In this document: positions 8,542 to 17,919 of the stretch, one piece after another
How positions within the stretch are numbered: position 1 is the first letter of the stretch
How the letters are laid out: the number at the start of each line of letters is the position of its first letter
Assembly (NCBI RefSeq): GCF_001468395.1
Contig: NZ_LNSG01000009.1
Location: forward strand, 124,001-188,000
Length of the DNA: 64,000 nucleotides
Origin: Sphingopyxis sp. H073
GTDB taxonomy: Bacteria > Pseudomonadota > Alphaproteobacteria > Sphingomonadales > Sphingomonadaceae
Reading direction: 5' to 3'
Made by a program: the position numbers and the translations under genes
Notes under the pieces: generated by a model
What the model was told of the DNA's origin: nothing
The model's input: only the letters and a program-made list of their open reading frames with translations
The model's database searches: none

Positions 8542-9190
8542 ATACCTGTCGCGCGGCCACTTCGGCGGCCCATGCTTTGGTTCCCGGGCAGCCGTCCATC
8601 GCGCGCGCATAAGCTTTCCGCGCCGTGGTGCGCGCGACATAGGCCTTTTCGAGGTCAGAGAGCGTGAAGCAGCCGGTGCGCTGGGCGAATTCGAGCGCGT
8701 AGGTGATCGAAATATCGGCGGCAGTGAAGCTGTCGCCCGCGATATACGCCGATCGCGCGAGCTGGCGCCGCACCAGATCGAGGCGACTCTCGAACGTTCC
8801 CAGCGCCCAGCCAGTGGTCCAGTTCGGCTTCTCGGCCTCCGGGGCTAGGATATTGGTTGCGACGATGGCGTTGATCGGACCGGCCAAACCCGCTTCGCCC
8901 ATCACAAGAAATTGCAGATAGGCCGGATAATCGGCATCGGACGGGGCAGGCGCGAGCGGCGACGGCCCATGCCGCGCGAGCAGATATTCCATGATGGCGA
9001 TGGATTCGACCATCACCGTGTCGCCGTCGACGATTGCCGGAATGAATCCGGCGGGATTGATCGCCAGAAACTCGGCGTCATTCTCGATCCCGGAGAGCAG
9101 GTCGACCTGTCGCACGCGATAGGGAAGGCCCATTTCCTCGAGCAACCAGACGACCCGAAATCCGCGGCCTTCGCCATAGACAGTGATCAT
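8540..9190 (-). CDS. Glutathione S-transferase family protein
   Basis: A 216-residue two-domain GST. The thioredoxin-fold half (residues 1-77) starts ITVYGEGRGFRVVWLLEEMGLPY and has the glutathione-site pattern NPAGFIPAIVDGDTVMVES (cis-Pro, then Glu-Ser). The helical half carries the N-capping box SAYIAGDSFTAADIS typical of the fold. The substrate cannot be told from sequence. It lies 11 bases after the short-chain dehydrogenase gene on the same strand, so the two are probably cotranscribed. Confidence 0.88.
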   Translation of the reverse strand: MITVYGEGRGFRVVWLLEEMGLPYRVRQVDLLSGIENDAEFLAINPAGFIPAIVDGDTVMVESIAIMEYLLARHGPSPLAPAPSDADYPAYLQFLVMGEAGLAGPINAIVATNILAPEAEKPNWTTGWALGTFESRLDLVRRQLARSAYIAGDSFTAADISITYALEFAQRTGCFTLSDLEKAYVARTTARKAYARAMDGCPGTKAWAAEVAARQV

Positions 9191-9201
9191 ATCTTATGTC
9201 C

Positions 9202-9921
9202 TCAGAACCGGATCATGATCCGCCGTGCGAGCGCGGGCGAGATGCTGTTCACCAGCTGGAGCAGCTTCACCATTCCGGCGTTGACCTCGCGCTTGCCGGT
9301 GCGAATGCCCGCGACGATCTCGGCGGCGCAATCATGTGCGCTCATCTTCTTGCCGCTGCGGCCCGCGGTCATGTTGGTTTCGACGACGGGCGGCAGGGCC
9401 TCGATCACGTGGACATTACTGTCCTTCAGGAGGTGCCGGATCGCCTGCGTATAGCTGCGGAGCCCCGCCTTGGTCGCGCAATAGATCGAACCCTCGGCGC
9501 GCGGCGCAATGGCTAGGCCCGAGGTGACGTTCACGATCGCCGCCTCGGGCTGCGCGCGCAGCGTCGGCAGCAACCGGGTGCAGAGCGCGATCGGCGCATC
9601 GAGGTTGGTGCGGATGCAGTGCGCGGCGCTGTCCAGCGTGTCGGGCGTGTCGAGGTCATAGTCGCTGCCGACCCCGGCGTTGTTGACAAGGACCGCCAGC
9701 GGTTTGCCCGCCACGCCGTTGACGACTGCATCGACACCCGCCGGCGTCGACAGATCGCCCGCAATCGTCCCGAAGCCGAGCGACGCCATCGCCTGCAATT
9801 TCGCGATCGAGCGTCCGGTGACGGTCACATCCGCGCCCGCGCCCTGCAATTGCAGCGCGATCTCGCGCCCGATCCCGTCGCTGCCGCCTGTAACCAAAGC
9901 GACTTTGCCGCGAACATCCAT
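9202..9921 (-). CDS. Short-chain dehydrogenase/reductase (SDR)
   Basis: A 239-residue classical SDR. The NAD(P)-binding motif is TGGSDGIG (about residues 12-19), the structural motif is NNAGVG, and the catalytic Ser and Tyr-x-x-x-Lys are in NVTSGLAIAP and YCATK. Residues around VTGRS after strand 2 hint at NADP preference, which is inference. It resembles DltE/YqjQ-type short SDRs; the substrate is unknown. The start at 9921 is chosen because GGGAGGGA precedes it; the frame is open for 34 more codons upstream without family similarity. It is divergent from uvrC. Confidence 0.85.
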   Translation of the reverse strand: MDVRGKVALVTGGSDGIGREIALQLQGAGADVTVTGRSIAKLQAMASLGFGTIAGDLSTPAGVDAVVNGVAGKPLAVLVNNAGVGSDYDLDTPDTLDSAAHCIRTNLDAPIALCTRLLPTLRAQPEAAIVNVTSGLAIAPRAEGSIYCATKAGLRSYTQAIRHLLKDSNVHVIEALPPVVETNMTAGRSGKKMSAHDCAAEIVAGIRTGKREVNAGMVKLLQLVNSISPALARRIMIRF

Positions 9922-9991
9922 TTGTCCCTCCCGCGCTGTTTTACCTTGGACACTATGGCGGGTCGCATCGTCCTCGCCTACATGCAAAATC

Positions 9992-11926
9992 ATGGTTCGC
10001 CCGAACGCTCCCGACCGATTCAACGAAGAGAAATCCGCCTATGTCGTCCGCGGCGACGGCGAGGGGGCCGACAAGCCCGACCTCGAACGCGGCGCCGAGG
10101 TGATCCGCAGCGTCGTGCGTAAGCTGCCTGTCCGTCCCGGCGTGTATCGGATGCTCGATGCGCGCGGCGAGGTGTTGTACGTCGGCAAGGCGCGCGCGCT
10201 GAAGAATCGCGTCACCAACTATACGCAGGTCGCGCGGCTGCCGCAGCGGCTTCAGCGCATGGTGGCGCAGACGCGCGCGATGGAGATCGTCACCACCAAC
10301 AGCGAGGCCGAGGCGCTGCTGCTCGAGGCGCAGCTGATCAAACGCTATCGCCCGCCGTACAACGTTTTACTCCGCGACGACAAAAGCTTCCCCTTCATCC
10401 TGCTCCGCACCGACCATGATTTCCCGCGCGTCCAGAAGCATCGCGGCGCGCGGCGGGCCAAGGGGCGCTATTACGGTCCGTTTGCGAGCGCCGGATCGGT
10501 CGGGCGCACGCTCAACGCGCTCCAGAAGACCTTCCTGCTGCGAAGCTGTACCGACAGCTTCTTTGCGAACCGGTCGCGCCCCTGCCTGCTCTACCAGATC
10601 CGCCGCTGCTCGGCGCCGTGCGTCGATCGCATCTCGAAGGAGGATTATGCCGGGCTGGTGAGCGACGCCCAGGATTTCCTCGAAGGCCGCTCGACCGCGG
10701 TGCAGAAACGCCTAGGCGATGCGATGACCAACGCCGCCGAGGCGATGGATTTCGAGCAGGCGGCGGTGCTTCGCGACCGGCTGAAGGCGCTGACTTTCAT
10801 TCAGGGCACGCAGTCGGTCCACGCCGACGGGTTGGGAGACGCGGACGTCTTTGCGCTCGCGGCTAAGGGCGGACAGCTCTGTATCGCGGGCTTCTTCATC
10901 CGTGGCGGCCAGAATTGGGGGCATCGCAGCTTCTTCCCTGCGCACATCGCGGGCGTGCCCGAGAGCGAGGTGCTCGAAAGTTTCCTGATGCAATTCTATG
11001 AAGGCGTGCCGCCGCCGAAGCTGATCCTCGTCGATCGTGAACCCGACGAGGCAGATCTGCTGGCCGAGGCACTCGGTGAAATCGCCGGGCGCAAGGTCGA
11101 GATCAGCGTGCCGCAGCGCGGCAACCGCAAGCGGCTGCTCGAACAGGCGGTGCGCAACGCGGGGGAAGAACTCGACCGGCGGCTTGCCGAAAGCAGCACG
11201 CAGGCGAAGCTCGGCCGCGAGCTGGCCGACCTGTTCGACCTCGACGGGCCACCGCAGCGTATCGAAATCTATGACAACAGCCACATCCAGGGCACCAACG
11301 CGCTCGGCGCTATGGTCGTTGCGGGGCCGGAGGGGTGGATCAAGGGCGCATACCGCAAGTTCAACATCAAACGCGCGGAGACGCAGCCGGGCGATGATTT
11401 TGCGATGATGCGCGAGGTGTTCCAGCGCCGTTTCGCGCGCGCTATCGAAGAGGATCCCGAAAGGACGAAGGGCGAATGGCCCGACCTGGTGCTGATCGAC
11501 GGCGGCAAGGGGCAGGTGTCGGCGGCGGGATCGGTGCTCGCAGAGCTTGGCATCGACGACCTGCCTTATGTCGGCGTCGCCAAGGGGCCGGATCGCAACG
11601 CCGGACGCGAGACCTTCTACCTGCCCGATGGGCGCGAATTCACCTTGCCGACGAACAATGCCGTGCTCTTCTATATCCAGCGGCTGCGCGACGAGGCGCA
11701 CCGCTTCGCGATCGGCGCGCACCGTCAGAAGCGGGCGAAGGCGATGGGCAGTTCGCCGCTCGACGAGGTGCCGGGAGTCGGTCCGGCCCGCAAGAAGGCG
11801 CTGCTGATGCATTTCGGCACCGCGCGCGCGATCCGCAGCGCAAGTCTGGAGGATCTGCAAAAGGCGCCGGGCGTCAGCGCCGGCGTCGCACAGGCGGTTT
11901 ATGATTTCTATAATCCGGGCAATTGA
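9992..11926 (+). CDS. uvrC: Excinuclease ABC subunit C
   Basis: A 644-residue UvrC, which makes both incisions in nucleotide excision repair. The N-terminal GIY-YIG nuclease (RPGVYRMLDARGEVLYVGKA) gives the 3' cut, the UVR motif (AEAMDFEQAAVLRDRLKAL) contacts UvrB, and the RNase H-like domain (IEIYDNSHIQGTNALGAMVV and LVLIDGGKGQ) gives the 5' cut. The C-terminal helix-hairpin-helix pair includes LDEVPGVGPARKKALL. The ATG at 9992 begins an approximately 30-residue leader before the GIY-YIG domain, a little longer than in E. coli. The frame is open further upstream but overlaps the divergent SDR gene. Confidence 0.96.
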   Translation: MVRPNAPDRFNEEKSAYVVRGDGEGADKPDLERGAEVIRSVVRKLPVRPGVYRMLDARGEVLYVGKARALKNRVTNYTQVARLPQRLQRMVAQTRAMEIVTTNSEAEALLLEAQLIKRYRPPYNVLLRDDKSFPFILLRTDHDFPRVQKHRGARRAKGRYYGPFASAGSVGRTLNALQKTFLLRSCTDSFFANRSRPCLLYQIRRCSAPCVDRISKEDYAGLVSDAQDFLEGRSTAVQKRLGDAMTNAAEAMDFEQAAVLRDRLKALTFIQGTQSVHADGLGDADVFALAAKGGQLCIAGFFIRGGQNWGHRSFFPAHIAGVPESEVLESFLMQFYEGVPPPKLILVDREPDEADLLAEALGEIAGRKVEISVPQRGNRKRLLEQAVRNAGEELDRRLAESSTQAKLGRELADLFDLDGPPQRIEIYDNSHIQGTNALGAMVVAGPEGWIKGAYRKFNIKRAETQPGDDFAMMREVFQRRFARAIEEDPERTKGEWPDLVLIDGGKGQVSAAGSVLAELGIDDLPYVGVAKGPDRNAGRETFYLPDGREFTLPTNNAVLFYIQRLRDEAHRFAIGAHRQKRAKAMGSSPLDEVPGVGPARKKALLMHFGTARAIRSASLEDLQKAPGVSAGVAQAVYDFYNPGN

Positions 11927-11950
11927 ACCCGGCAGGCTGAGGAGAGGCAC

Positions 11951-12343
11951 ATGGATTTCGCAGCAACGATGCCGCTCGCTGGAACGCTGGGCGTCTCGAT
12001 CCACGAGGGCAGCAAGGACCGCGTCGCGGGCAAGCTCCCGGTACGACCCGAGATCTGCACCGCGGGCAACATCGTCCATGGCGGCGCTATTATGGCCTTT
12101 GCGGACTGCCTCGGTGCGGTCGGGGCGTTCCTGACCTTGCCCGAGGGGGCCACGGGAACGACGACGATCGAGAGCAAGACCAATTTCCTCGGCGGCGGCC
12201 CGGTTGGCTCGATCCTCGTCGGCGAAGCCACCCCGGTGAAGATCGGCAAGCGCCTGTCGGTCTGGCAGACCCGCATCCGAACCGAAGAAGGCGCCGAGGT
12301 TGCGCTGGTGACGCAAACGCAGATGGTGCTTTGGCCAGCCTGA
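11951..12343 (+). CDS. PaaI-family hotdog thioesterase
   Basis: A 130-residue single hotdog-fold protein. The family signature is [20 protein letters not shown], where HGG and the acidic residue on the long helix form the acyl-CoA thioesterase site, and [11 protein letters not shown] lies in the following strand. It probably hydrolyses an aryl- or acyl-CoA, but the substrate is unknown. GGAGAGG precedes the ATG. The next gene, recO, starts inside its last codons, so the pair is likely coupled even though the functions are unrelated. Confidence 0.87.
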   Translation: MDFAATMPLAGTLGVSIHEGSKDRVAGKLPVRPEICTAGNIVHGGAIMAFADCLGAVGAFLTLPEGATGTTTIESKTNFLGGGPVGSILVGEATPVKIGKRLSVWQTRIRTEEGAEVALVTQTQMVLWPA

Positions 12344-13068
12344 CCGCCGATGCGATCGTCTGCGCGGTGCGCGCGCATGGCGAGCATGGCGCGATCCTGC
12401 GCGCGCTGACGCAGGAGGCGGGGCTCGTTGCGGGTTATGTCCGCGGCGGGCGGTCGAGGCGGCTTAGACCGATCCTGATACCGGGCAATCTCGTCGCGCT
12501 CGACCTTCGCGCGCGAACCGAGGAACAGCTTGGCGGTGCGACGGTTGAACTGCTGCAGAGCCGTGCGCCCCTGCTGGCCGAACCGCTTGCGGCGGCTTCG
12601 ATCGATTGGGCGACAAGCCTGACCGCCGCGACGCTGCCCGAAAGCCAACCCTATCCCGCGCTCCATGCGGCGCTTTCCGCGGTCCTCGATGCAATCGGCG
12701 TGGCGGCATCGGCACGCCAATGGGCGGCCGCCTTGGCGCGGTACGAACTGTTGCTGCTCGCCGAACTCGGGTTTGGCCTCGACCTCGAACAATGTGTTGT
12801 GACAGGCGCACTCGACGACCTCGCTTTCGTCAGCCCCAAGTCGGGCGGGGCGGTCAGCATCGGGGCGGCGCAAGGCTATGAAGGGCGACTTTTTCGACTG
12901 CCACCTTTCCTGCGCGGCCTCGACGCCAGCCCTTCGATGACCGATGTGCTCGACGCGCTGACCATCACCGGCCATTTCCTCGCCCGTGACGTCCTCGACG
13001 GGCGCAACCGTGACTTGCTGACGGTAAGAGAAAGATTGGTCGACCGGCTGGGCAGGGCGGTTGCGTGA
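12331..13068 (+). CDS. recO: DNA repair protein RecO
   Basis: A 245-residue RecO, the mediator that with RecR loads RecA onto SSB-coated DNA. The N-terminal OB fold shows the RecO pattern [20 protein letters not shown] followed by [17 protein letters not shown] and [14 protein letters not shown]. The helical C-terminal domain has [22 protein letters not shown]. The zinc-binding Cys cluster of some RecO proteins is reduced to that one Cys. The start is TTG at 12331, overlapping the thioesterase gene by 13 bases. Confidence 0.93.
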   Translation: MASLTADAIVCAVRAHGEHGAILRALTQEAGLVAGYVRGGRSRRLRPILIPGNLVALDLRARTEEQLGGATVELLQSRAPLLAEPLAAASIDWATSLTAATLPESQPYPALHAALSAVLDAIGVAASARQWAAALARYELLLLAELGFGLDLEQCVVTGALDDLAFVSPKSGGAVSIGAAQGYEGRLFRLPPFLRGLDASPSMTDVLDALTITGHFLARDVLDGRNRDLLTVRERLVDRLGRAVA

Positions 13069-13116
13069 CGCGTCGCCGCTGTCTAAGCGGCTGGCGGGAC
13101 ACGAAAGGGCGAAGCA

Positions 13117-14163
13117 TTGAAAATCCTGCTGTTGGCCGGCGACGGTATCGGTCCGGAAATCATGGCGGAAGCCGAGAAGGTAATCGCGGCGCTTGCCCTG
13201 CCGGTGATGCTCGACCGCGCGCTTGTCGGGGGCGCCGCTTATGAAGCGACCGGCCATCCGCTGCCGCCCGAGACCCTGGCGAAGGCAAAGGCCGCGGATG
13301 CGCTGCTGTTCGGCGCCGTCGGCGATGCGCGGTTTGACAGCGCCCCGCGCCACCTGCGCCCCGAGCAGGCGATCCTCGGACTGCGTTCGGAGCTTGGGCT
13401 GTTTGCCAACCTTCGCCCCGCGAAACTGTTCCCGGGGCTGGAGGGCAGTTCGGCGCTGCGTCCCGAAGTCGCCTCGGCGATCGACCTGCTGATCGTTCGC
13501 GAGCTCAACGGCGACGTCTATTTCGGCGAGAAGGGCACGCGCAAGACGGCAAGCGGCGAGCGCGAAGGCTATGACATCATGTCGTACAGCGAGAGCGAAG
13601 TACGGCGCATCGCGCATGTCGCCTTCCGTGCGGCGCAAGGACGCCGCAAGCGCCTTTGCTCGGTCGACAAGGCGAATGTGCTCGAAACCTCGCAGCTGTG
13701 GCGCGACGTAGTGATCGAAGTCGCGAAGGACTATCCCGACGTCGAGCTCAGCCATATGTATGTCGACAATGCCGCGATGCAGCTGGTGCGCAATCCCGGC
13801 CAGTTCGATGTGGTCGTGACCGGCAATCTGTTCGGCGACATTCTGTCGGATCAGGCGTCGATGTGCGTGGGGTCGATCGGACTGCTCGCATCGGCATCGC
13901 TTGGCGAAGGAACGACGGGGCTTTACGAGCCGATCCATGGCAGCGCGCCCGACATCGCGGGGAAGGGGATCGCGAACCCGCTGGCGATGATCCTGTCGCT
14001 CGCAATGCTGCTCCGCCATTCGGGCGGCGACGAAGCCAATGCCGCGCGGATCGAGGCAGCGGTGGCCAGGGTGCTTGCCGAAGGCTGCCGCGGCGCCGAT
14101 CTCGGCGGCAATATGGGCACCGCGGCCTTGGGTGACGCGGTCGTTGCCGCGCTGACAAACTAG
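13117..14163 (+). CDS. leuB: 3-isopropylmalate dehydrogenase
   Basis: A 348-residue LeuB of the leucine pathway: NAD-dependent oxidation and decarboxylation of 3-isopropylmalate. Visible features are the N-terminal GDGIGPE, the substrate loop with [26 protein letters not shown], the catalytic Lys/Asp region [15 protein letters not shown] and [14 protein letters not shown], and the NAD loop [20 protein letters not shown]. The start is TTG at 13117 with AAGGG upstream. No other leucine genes are adjacent. Confidence 0.96.
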   Translation: MKILLLAGDGIGPEIMAEAEKVIAALALPVMLDRALVGGAAYEATGHPLPPETLAKAKAADALLFGAVGDARFDSAPRHLRPEQAILGLRSELGLFANLRPAKLFPGLEGSSALRPEVASAIDLLIVRELNGDVYFGEKGTRKTASGEREGYDIMSYSESEVRRIAHVAFRAAQGRRKRLCSVDKANVLETSQLWRDVVIEVAKDYPDVELSHMYVDNAAMQLVRNPGQFDVVVTGNLFGDILSDQASMCVGSIGLLASASLGEGTTGLYEPIHGSAPDIAGKGIANPLAMILSLAMLLRHSGGDEANAARIEAAVARVLAEGCRGADLGGNMGTAALGDAVVAALTN

Positions 14164-14179
14164 TTTTACGGACGATGGC

Positions 14180-15385
14180 ATGAAAAAGACCACGGGTTTC
14201 GATCGCAGCAAGACAAGGGGCTGGCATCCGGCAACGCAGGCCGTGCGCGGCGGCACCTGGCGCAGCGAACATGGCGAGACGTCGGAGGCGCTCTTCCTGA
14301 CGTCCGGCTACACCTATGACAGCGCCGAAGAGGTCGCGGCGCGCTTTGCCGGCGAAGCGCCGGGCATGACCTATTCGCGGCTGCAGAATCCGACCGTCGC
14401 GATGCTGGAGGAACGGATCGCGCTGATGGAGGGTGCCGAGGCGTGCCGTGCCCAGGCGACGGGGATGGCGGCGATGACGACGGCATTGCTGTGCCAATTG
14501 TCCGCGGGCGACCATATCGTCGCCGGCAAGGCAGCGTTCGGATCGTGCCGCTGGCTGGTCGACAGCCTGTGCCCCCGCTTCGGGATCGAGACGACCGTCG
14601 TCGACGGCCGCGACAATGACGCGTGGGAAAAGGCGATCAGGCCGAACACGAAGGTCTTCTTTTTCGAGACTCCGGCCAATCCGACGATGGATATCGTCGA
14701 CATGAAGCGTGTCTGCGCGCTCGCGAAGGCGCATGGCATCACGACCGTTGTCGACAATGCGTTCGCCACTGCCGTGCTCCAGCGGCCGCTCGAGTTCGGC
14801 GCCGACGTCGTCGCTTACTCGGCGACCAAGTTGATGGACGGGCAGGGCCGTGTTCTTGCGGGCGCCGTTTGCGGGAGCGAGAAGTTCATCAACGATGTGC
14901 TGCTGCCGTTCCAGCGAAACACCGGGCCGAACCTGTCGCCGTTCAATGCGTGGGTGGTGCTGAAAGGACTCGAGACGCTCGATCTTCGCGCGCGGCGCCA
15001 ATCGGAAAACGCGCTCGCGGTCGGCAAGTTCGTCGAGAGCCGCGTCCCGCGCATCCTGCACCCTGGCCTCGCCAGCCACCCGCAGCATAATCTGGCGATG
15101 AGCCAGATGGAGGCGTGCGGCCCGATCTTCTCGTTCGTCCTAGAGGACCGCGCGCAGGCCATGGCGATGCTCAACGCGCTGGAACTCGTCGATATCAGTA
15201 ACAATATCGGAGACGCGGTGAGCCTTTGCTGCCATCCCGCATCGACCACCCACTATAGCGTCAGCGCCGAAGCACGCGCGGACATGGGCGTCGTCGAGGG
15301 GATGCTGCGTATCAATGTCGGCCTCGAAGATCCGCGCGATGTGATCGCCGATCTGGACCAGGCATTGACCAAGGTCGGGCTTTAG
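14180..15385 (+). CDS. metZ: O-succinylhomoserine sulfhydrylase
   Basis: A 401-residue Cys/Met-metabolism PLP enzyme. It has the YSRLQNPTVAMLEERIALMEG cofactor region, ETPANPTMDIVD, the catalytic-site VVDNAFATAVLQRPLEFGADVV and the Schiff-base Lys in YSATKLMDGQGRV. The N terminus (GWHPATQAVRGGTWRSEHGETSEALFLTSGYTY) is that of MetZ, which converts O-succinylhomoserine and sulfide to homocysteine in methionine synthesis. Cystathionine gamma-synthase is the main alternative but usually lacks this start. It lies 16 bases after leuB. Confidence 0.91.
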   Translation: MKKTTGFDRSKTRGWHPATQAVRGGTWRSEHGETSEALFLTSGYTYDSAEEVAARFAGEAPGMTYSRLQNPTVAMLEERIALMEGAEACRAQATGMAAMTTALLCQLSAGDHIVAGKAAFGSCRWLVDSLCPRFGIETTVVDGRDNDAWEKAIRPNTKVFFFETPANPTMDIVDMKRVCALAKAHGITTVVDNAFATAVLQRPLEFGADVVAYSATKLMDGQGRVLAGAVCGSEKFINDVLLPFQRNTGPNLSPFNAWVVLKGLETLDLRARRQSENALAVGKFVESRVPRILHPGLASHPQHNLAMSQMEACGPIFSFVLEDRAQAMAMLNALELVDISNNIGDAVSLCCHPASTTHYSVSAEARADMGVVEGMLRINVGLEDPRDVIADLDQALTKVGL

Positions 15386-15396
15386 GCGACTTTGCG

Positions 15397-15804
15397 ATGG
15401 AGATGATCGACTCCTTCTTCCCTTTCTCGGCGACCACGGGGCCGATCACCGTGCGTGTGTCGGTCAGCTATCTGCCCGAACAGTCGCACCCGGCGCTCAG
15501 TCGCTGGTTCTGGGCCTATCATGTCCGGATCGAGAATCATGGCGAGGTACCCGCGCAGCTCCTCACCCGTCACTGGCGGATCAGCGACGGGCGCGGCCAG
15601 ATCAGCGAAGTCGAGGGGGAGGGCGTCGTCGGTGAACAGCCGCTGATCCTGCCCGGCGGCGCGTTCGACTATGTTTCCGGTTGCCCGCTGCCGACCCCCG
15701 AGGGGTCGATGGTCGGCAGCTATACGATGGAGCTGGGCGACGATTCGCAGATGCTCGTTGCCATCCCGCACTTTCCCCTCGTGGCGCCTGCGACCGCGTC
15801 ATGA
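15397..15804 (+). CDS. apaG: ApaG protein
   Basis: A 135-residue ApaG domain protein (fibronectin III-like beta sandwich). Family features include VRVSVSYLPEQSHP, FWAYHVRIENHGEVPAQLLTRHW and VVGEQPLILPGGAFDYVSGCPLPTPEGSMVGSY. ApaG has been linked to divalent-metal efflux in enterics and the fold occurs in F-box proteins; its biochemical role is not established. It follows metZ by 11 bases and overlaps the next gene as ATGA. Confidence 0.93.
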   Translation: MEMIDSFFPFSATTGPITVRVSVSYLPEQSHPALSRWFWAYHVRIENHGEVPAQLLTRHWRISDGRGQISEVEGEGVVGEQPLILPGGAFDYVSGCPLPTPEGSMVGSYTMELGDDSQMLVAIPHFPLVAPATAS

Positions 15805-16592
15805 AGCGCACCCACCTGCCGCTCAACGCGCTTCGCGTTTTCGACGCCGCTGCCCGGCATTTGAGCTTCACGCGCGCAGCCGACGAGCTCGCCGTGACTC
15901 CCGCGGCCGTCGGCCAGCAGATCCGCGCGCTCGAGGACATGCTTGGCGTGGTGCTGTTCCGCCGCACGCCAAAGGGGCTCGAACTGACGGGCGAGGCGAA
16001 TGCCGGCCTCGATGCCCTGCGCCAGGGCTTCCTGCAGTTCGAGGAATCGGTTCGCGCCATGCAGGCCGGGCAATCGTCGCAGTCGCTGACGATTGCCGCG
16101 CCGCGCGACCTCACCGCAAAATGGCTCGCACCCCGGCTTGCGCGATACAGCCAGCAGGCACCCGATGTGCGCTTCACGCTCGTTTCGGCCGATGGCGGGA
16201 TCGACTTCACCGAAGCGAACCTCGACCTTGCGATCTTCTGGACCGACGGAGCCGGCGAGCATGAAGGCGTACCGCTCGCCGAGGCGATGATGGTAACTGT
16301 CGCGGGGCCCGGCAGCGACAGCGACACGCGCATCGCCTGGCCCGGATGCCCGGTCGATGAAGGCGAGCCGGCCCTGCGCCTCGGCGATGCCGGGCTTGCG
16401 ATCGACGCTGCAGCCAACGGTCTGGGCTATGCGAACGTCCCCGCGATGCTGGCCGAGGCCGATATCGCCGCTGGCCGCGTCCGGCTGGTGCGCGAGGCCT
16501 TTGCCGTCAAACGCGGCTATTGGCTCGTCGCCCCGACCCCGCAGTGGCGGCAGACCAAGGTCAAGGCGCTGGTCGCTGCACTGACGGTCTGA
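15801..16592 (+). CDS. LysR-type transcriptional regulator, GcvA-like
   Basis: A 263-residue regulator. The winged helix-turn-helix is LPLNALRVFDAAARHLSFTRAADELAVTPAAVGQQIRALE, very like GcvA. The substrate-binding half starts near LTIAAPRDLTAKWLAPRLARY. At about 170 residues this half is shorter than the usual 200, with much of the second subdomain missing between FWTDGAGEHEG and the region GLAIDAAANGLGYANVPAML. Its ATG overlaps the apaG stop as ATGA. The target genes are not evident, and no divergent partner exists. Confidence 0.87.
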   Translation: MKRTHLPLNALRVFDAAARHLSFTRAADELAVTPAAVGQQIRALEDMLGVVLFRRTPKGLELTGEANAGLDALRQGFLQFEESVRAMQAGQSSQSLTIAAPRDLTAKWLAPRLARYSQQAPDVRFTLVSADGGIDFTEANLDLAIFWTDGAGEHEGVPLAEAMMVTVAGPGSDSDTRIAWPGCPVDEGEPALRLGDAGLAIDAAANGLGYANVPAMLAEADIAAGRVRLVREAFAVKRGYWLVAPTPQWRQTKVKALVAALTV

Positions 16593-17918
16593 TTATTTGG
16601 CGGCGAGCGCCAGCAGGCGCGTCACCAGTCCGACCAGCCGGTCGGTTTCGACATTGGCCTCGTGATTGTTCCAGCTCGCGGTCACGACGAACCATTTGCC
16701 GTCCGACTTGCGCTGGCCGAGCAGGCTCATCGACAACACGCCGTTTTCGGATCCACCCTTGTAGCCGAGGTAGCGCCACGGCTCGGCCGCGACGGGTCCA
16801 ACGCCGTTGTTGATTGCCATCGCAGCCATCATCGGTGCCGAATTGCGCCGGCGCAGGTCGGCCATCAGCCGTGCGATATCCTGCGGCGACGCGAACCATT
16901 CCAGCTCGCCGATGAAGCGTGGCCCCGCCGTAAAACTGACGCCGTCAACATTGGCGAGGGTCAGTCGGCCGGCGTTGGCATCGATCAGCCTGCGCTGCGC
17001 CTTGTCGTCTGCGCCGATGAAGGCTGCACGTTCGGCGGTGAAATTATTGCCCTTGAGTGCGAAGGCCTCGACGGTCGAGAGAAAGGGGATATTGCGCGAG
17101 GGCTCGCTATGCCCCGCCGCTCGCATCCGCGCCTCGATCGCATCGCGGCCGAGAAGATGGAGCAATGTATCCGCCGCGCCATTGTCGCTCACCGAAATCA
17201 TCCAGTTCGCCAGCGTCTGCAGCGTGACGGGCGTGTCCTTCGGCCAGTTTGCCGTGGCGGCCGACGAGAAACTGGAATGCGACAGGAGGACCACGTCGCG
17301 CCAGCGCCGCTTGCCCGCCGCGATCTGGGCGGCAAGCTCGTCGAGGATATAGAGTTTGAAGGTCGAGCCGACCGCATATTGTCGATCGGCGTTCGCACTC
17401 GCAATGGTGCGGATGGCATCGCCGTCGATTTCGGCGACCAGAAAGCCTGTGGCGCCCGGCAGGCCCGCCAGATCGCCGGCAATGCGATGGAAGTCGTCGC
17501 CATCGACGGTAAAGCCCGTAATCAGCAGGCCGGTAACGCGCTCGTCCGCGGTCGCTCCGACATCGAGCCTGACTGTCGCCGTCCCTTTTTCAAACCGAAG
17601 CTTGAGCGTTCCCGAGCGGCCGTCCGCCGATTGCGCGGACTCGACACCTAGCGGACGCCCATATTGCGCGATGAGGCTCCGGGTGATCTCCGCAAACCGG
17701 GACTGCGGAACCTCAGCCCGGAACATGGGTGCGAAATAGTCGTCAAATGCAATGTTTCCGGCGACAACATCGGGCAATTGCGCGGTCCGGCGCTCGAACG
17801 CGGTGGTCGCCGGAGCGGTCTGCTCAGCCGCAGTCTGCGCCGATGTTGACAGCGACAACAACGAGCAAGGCAGCGCCGCAATCGCGAAGAGAAAGCGGCG
17901 ATACCCCGTTGCGCGCAT
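16593..17918 (-). CDS. Beta-lactamase-fold serine hydrolase (class A-like)
   Basis: A 441-residue exported protein: signal peptide (residues 1-27), an N-terminal domain of about 100 residues resembling the DUF3887/Cpl-type fold (FDDYFAPMFRAEVPQSRFAEITRSL), then a class A beta-lactamase-like domain. The catalytic S185-T-F-K188, S244-D-N246 and K387-G-G are all visible. E284, in VEAFALKGN, is the best candidate for the deacylation Glu, but I cannot confirm it, so true beta-lactamase activity is uncertain. It starts one base after the parE stop, which suggests a shared transcript and translational coupling. Confidence 0.83.
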   Translation of the reverse strand: MRATGYRRFLFAIAALPCSLLSLSTSAQTAAEQTAPATTAFERRTAQLPDVVAGNIAFDDYFAPMFRAEVPQSRFAEITRSLIAQYGRPLGVESAQSADGRSGTLKLRFEKGTATVRLDVGATADERVTGLLITGFTVDGDDFHRIAGDLAGLPGATGFLVAEIDGDAIRTIASANADRQYAVGSTFKLYILDELAAQIAAGKRRWRDVVLLSHSSFSSAATANWPKDTPVTLQTLANWMISVSDNGAADTLLHLLGRDAIEARMRAAGHSEPSRNIPFLSTVEAFALKGNNFTAERAAFIGADDKAQRRLIDANAGRLTLANVDGVSFTAGPRFIGELEWFASPQDIARLMADLRRRNSAPMMAAMAINNGVGPVAAEPWRYLGYKGGSENGVLSMSLLGQRKSDGKWFVVTASWNNHEANVETDRLVGLVTRLLALAAK

Positions 17919-17919
17919 A

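Noticed and set aside
11908..14256. 782-residue minus-strand open frame opposite the thioesterase, recO and leuB
   Set aside because: It spans three well-supported genes and intergenic gaps with no domain of its own.
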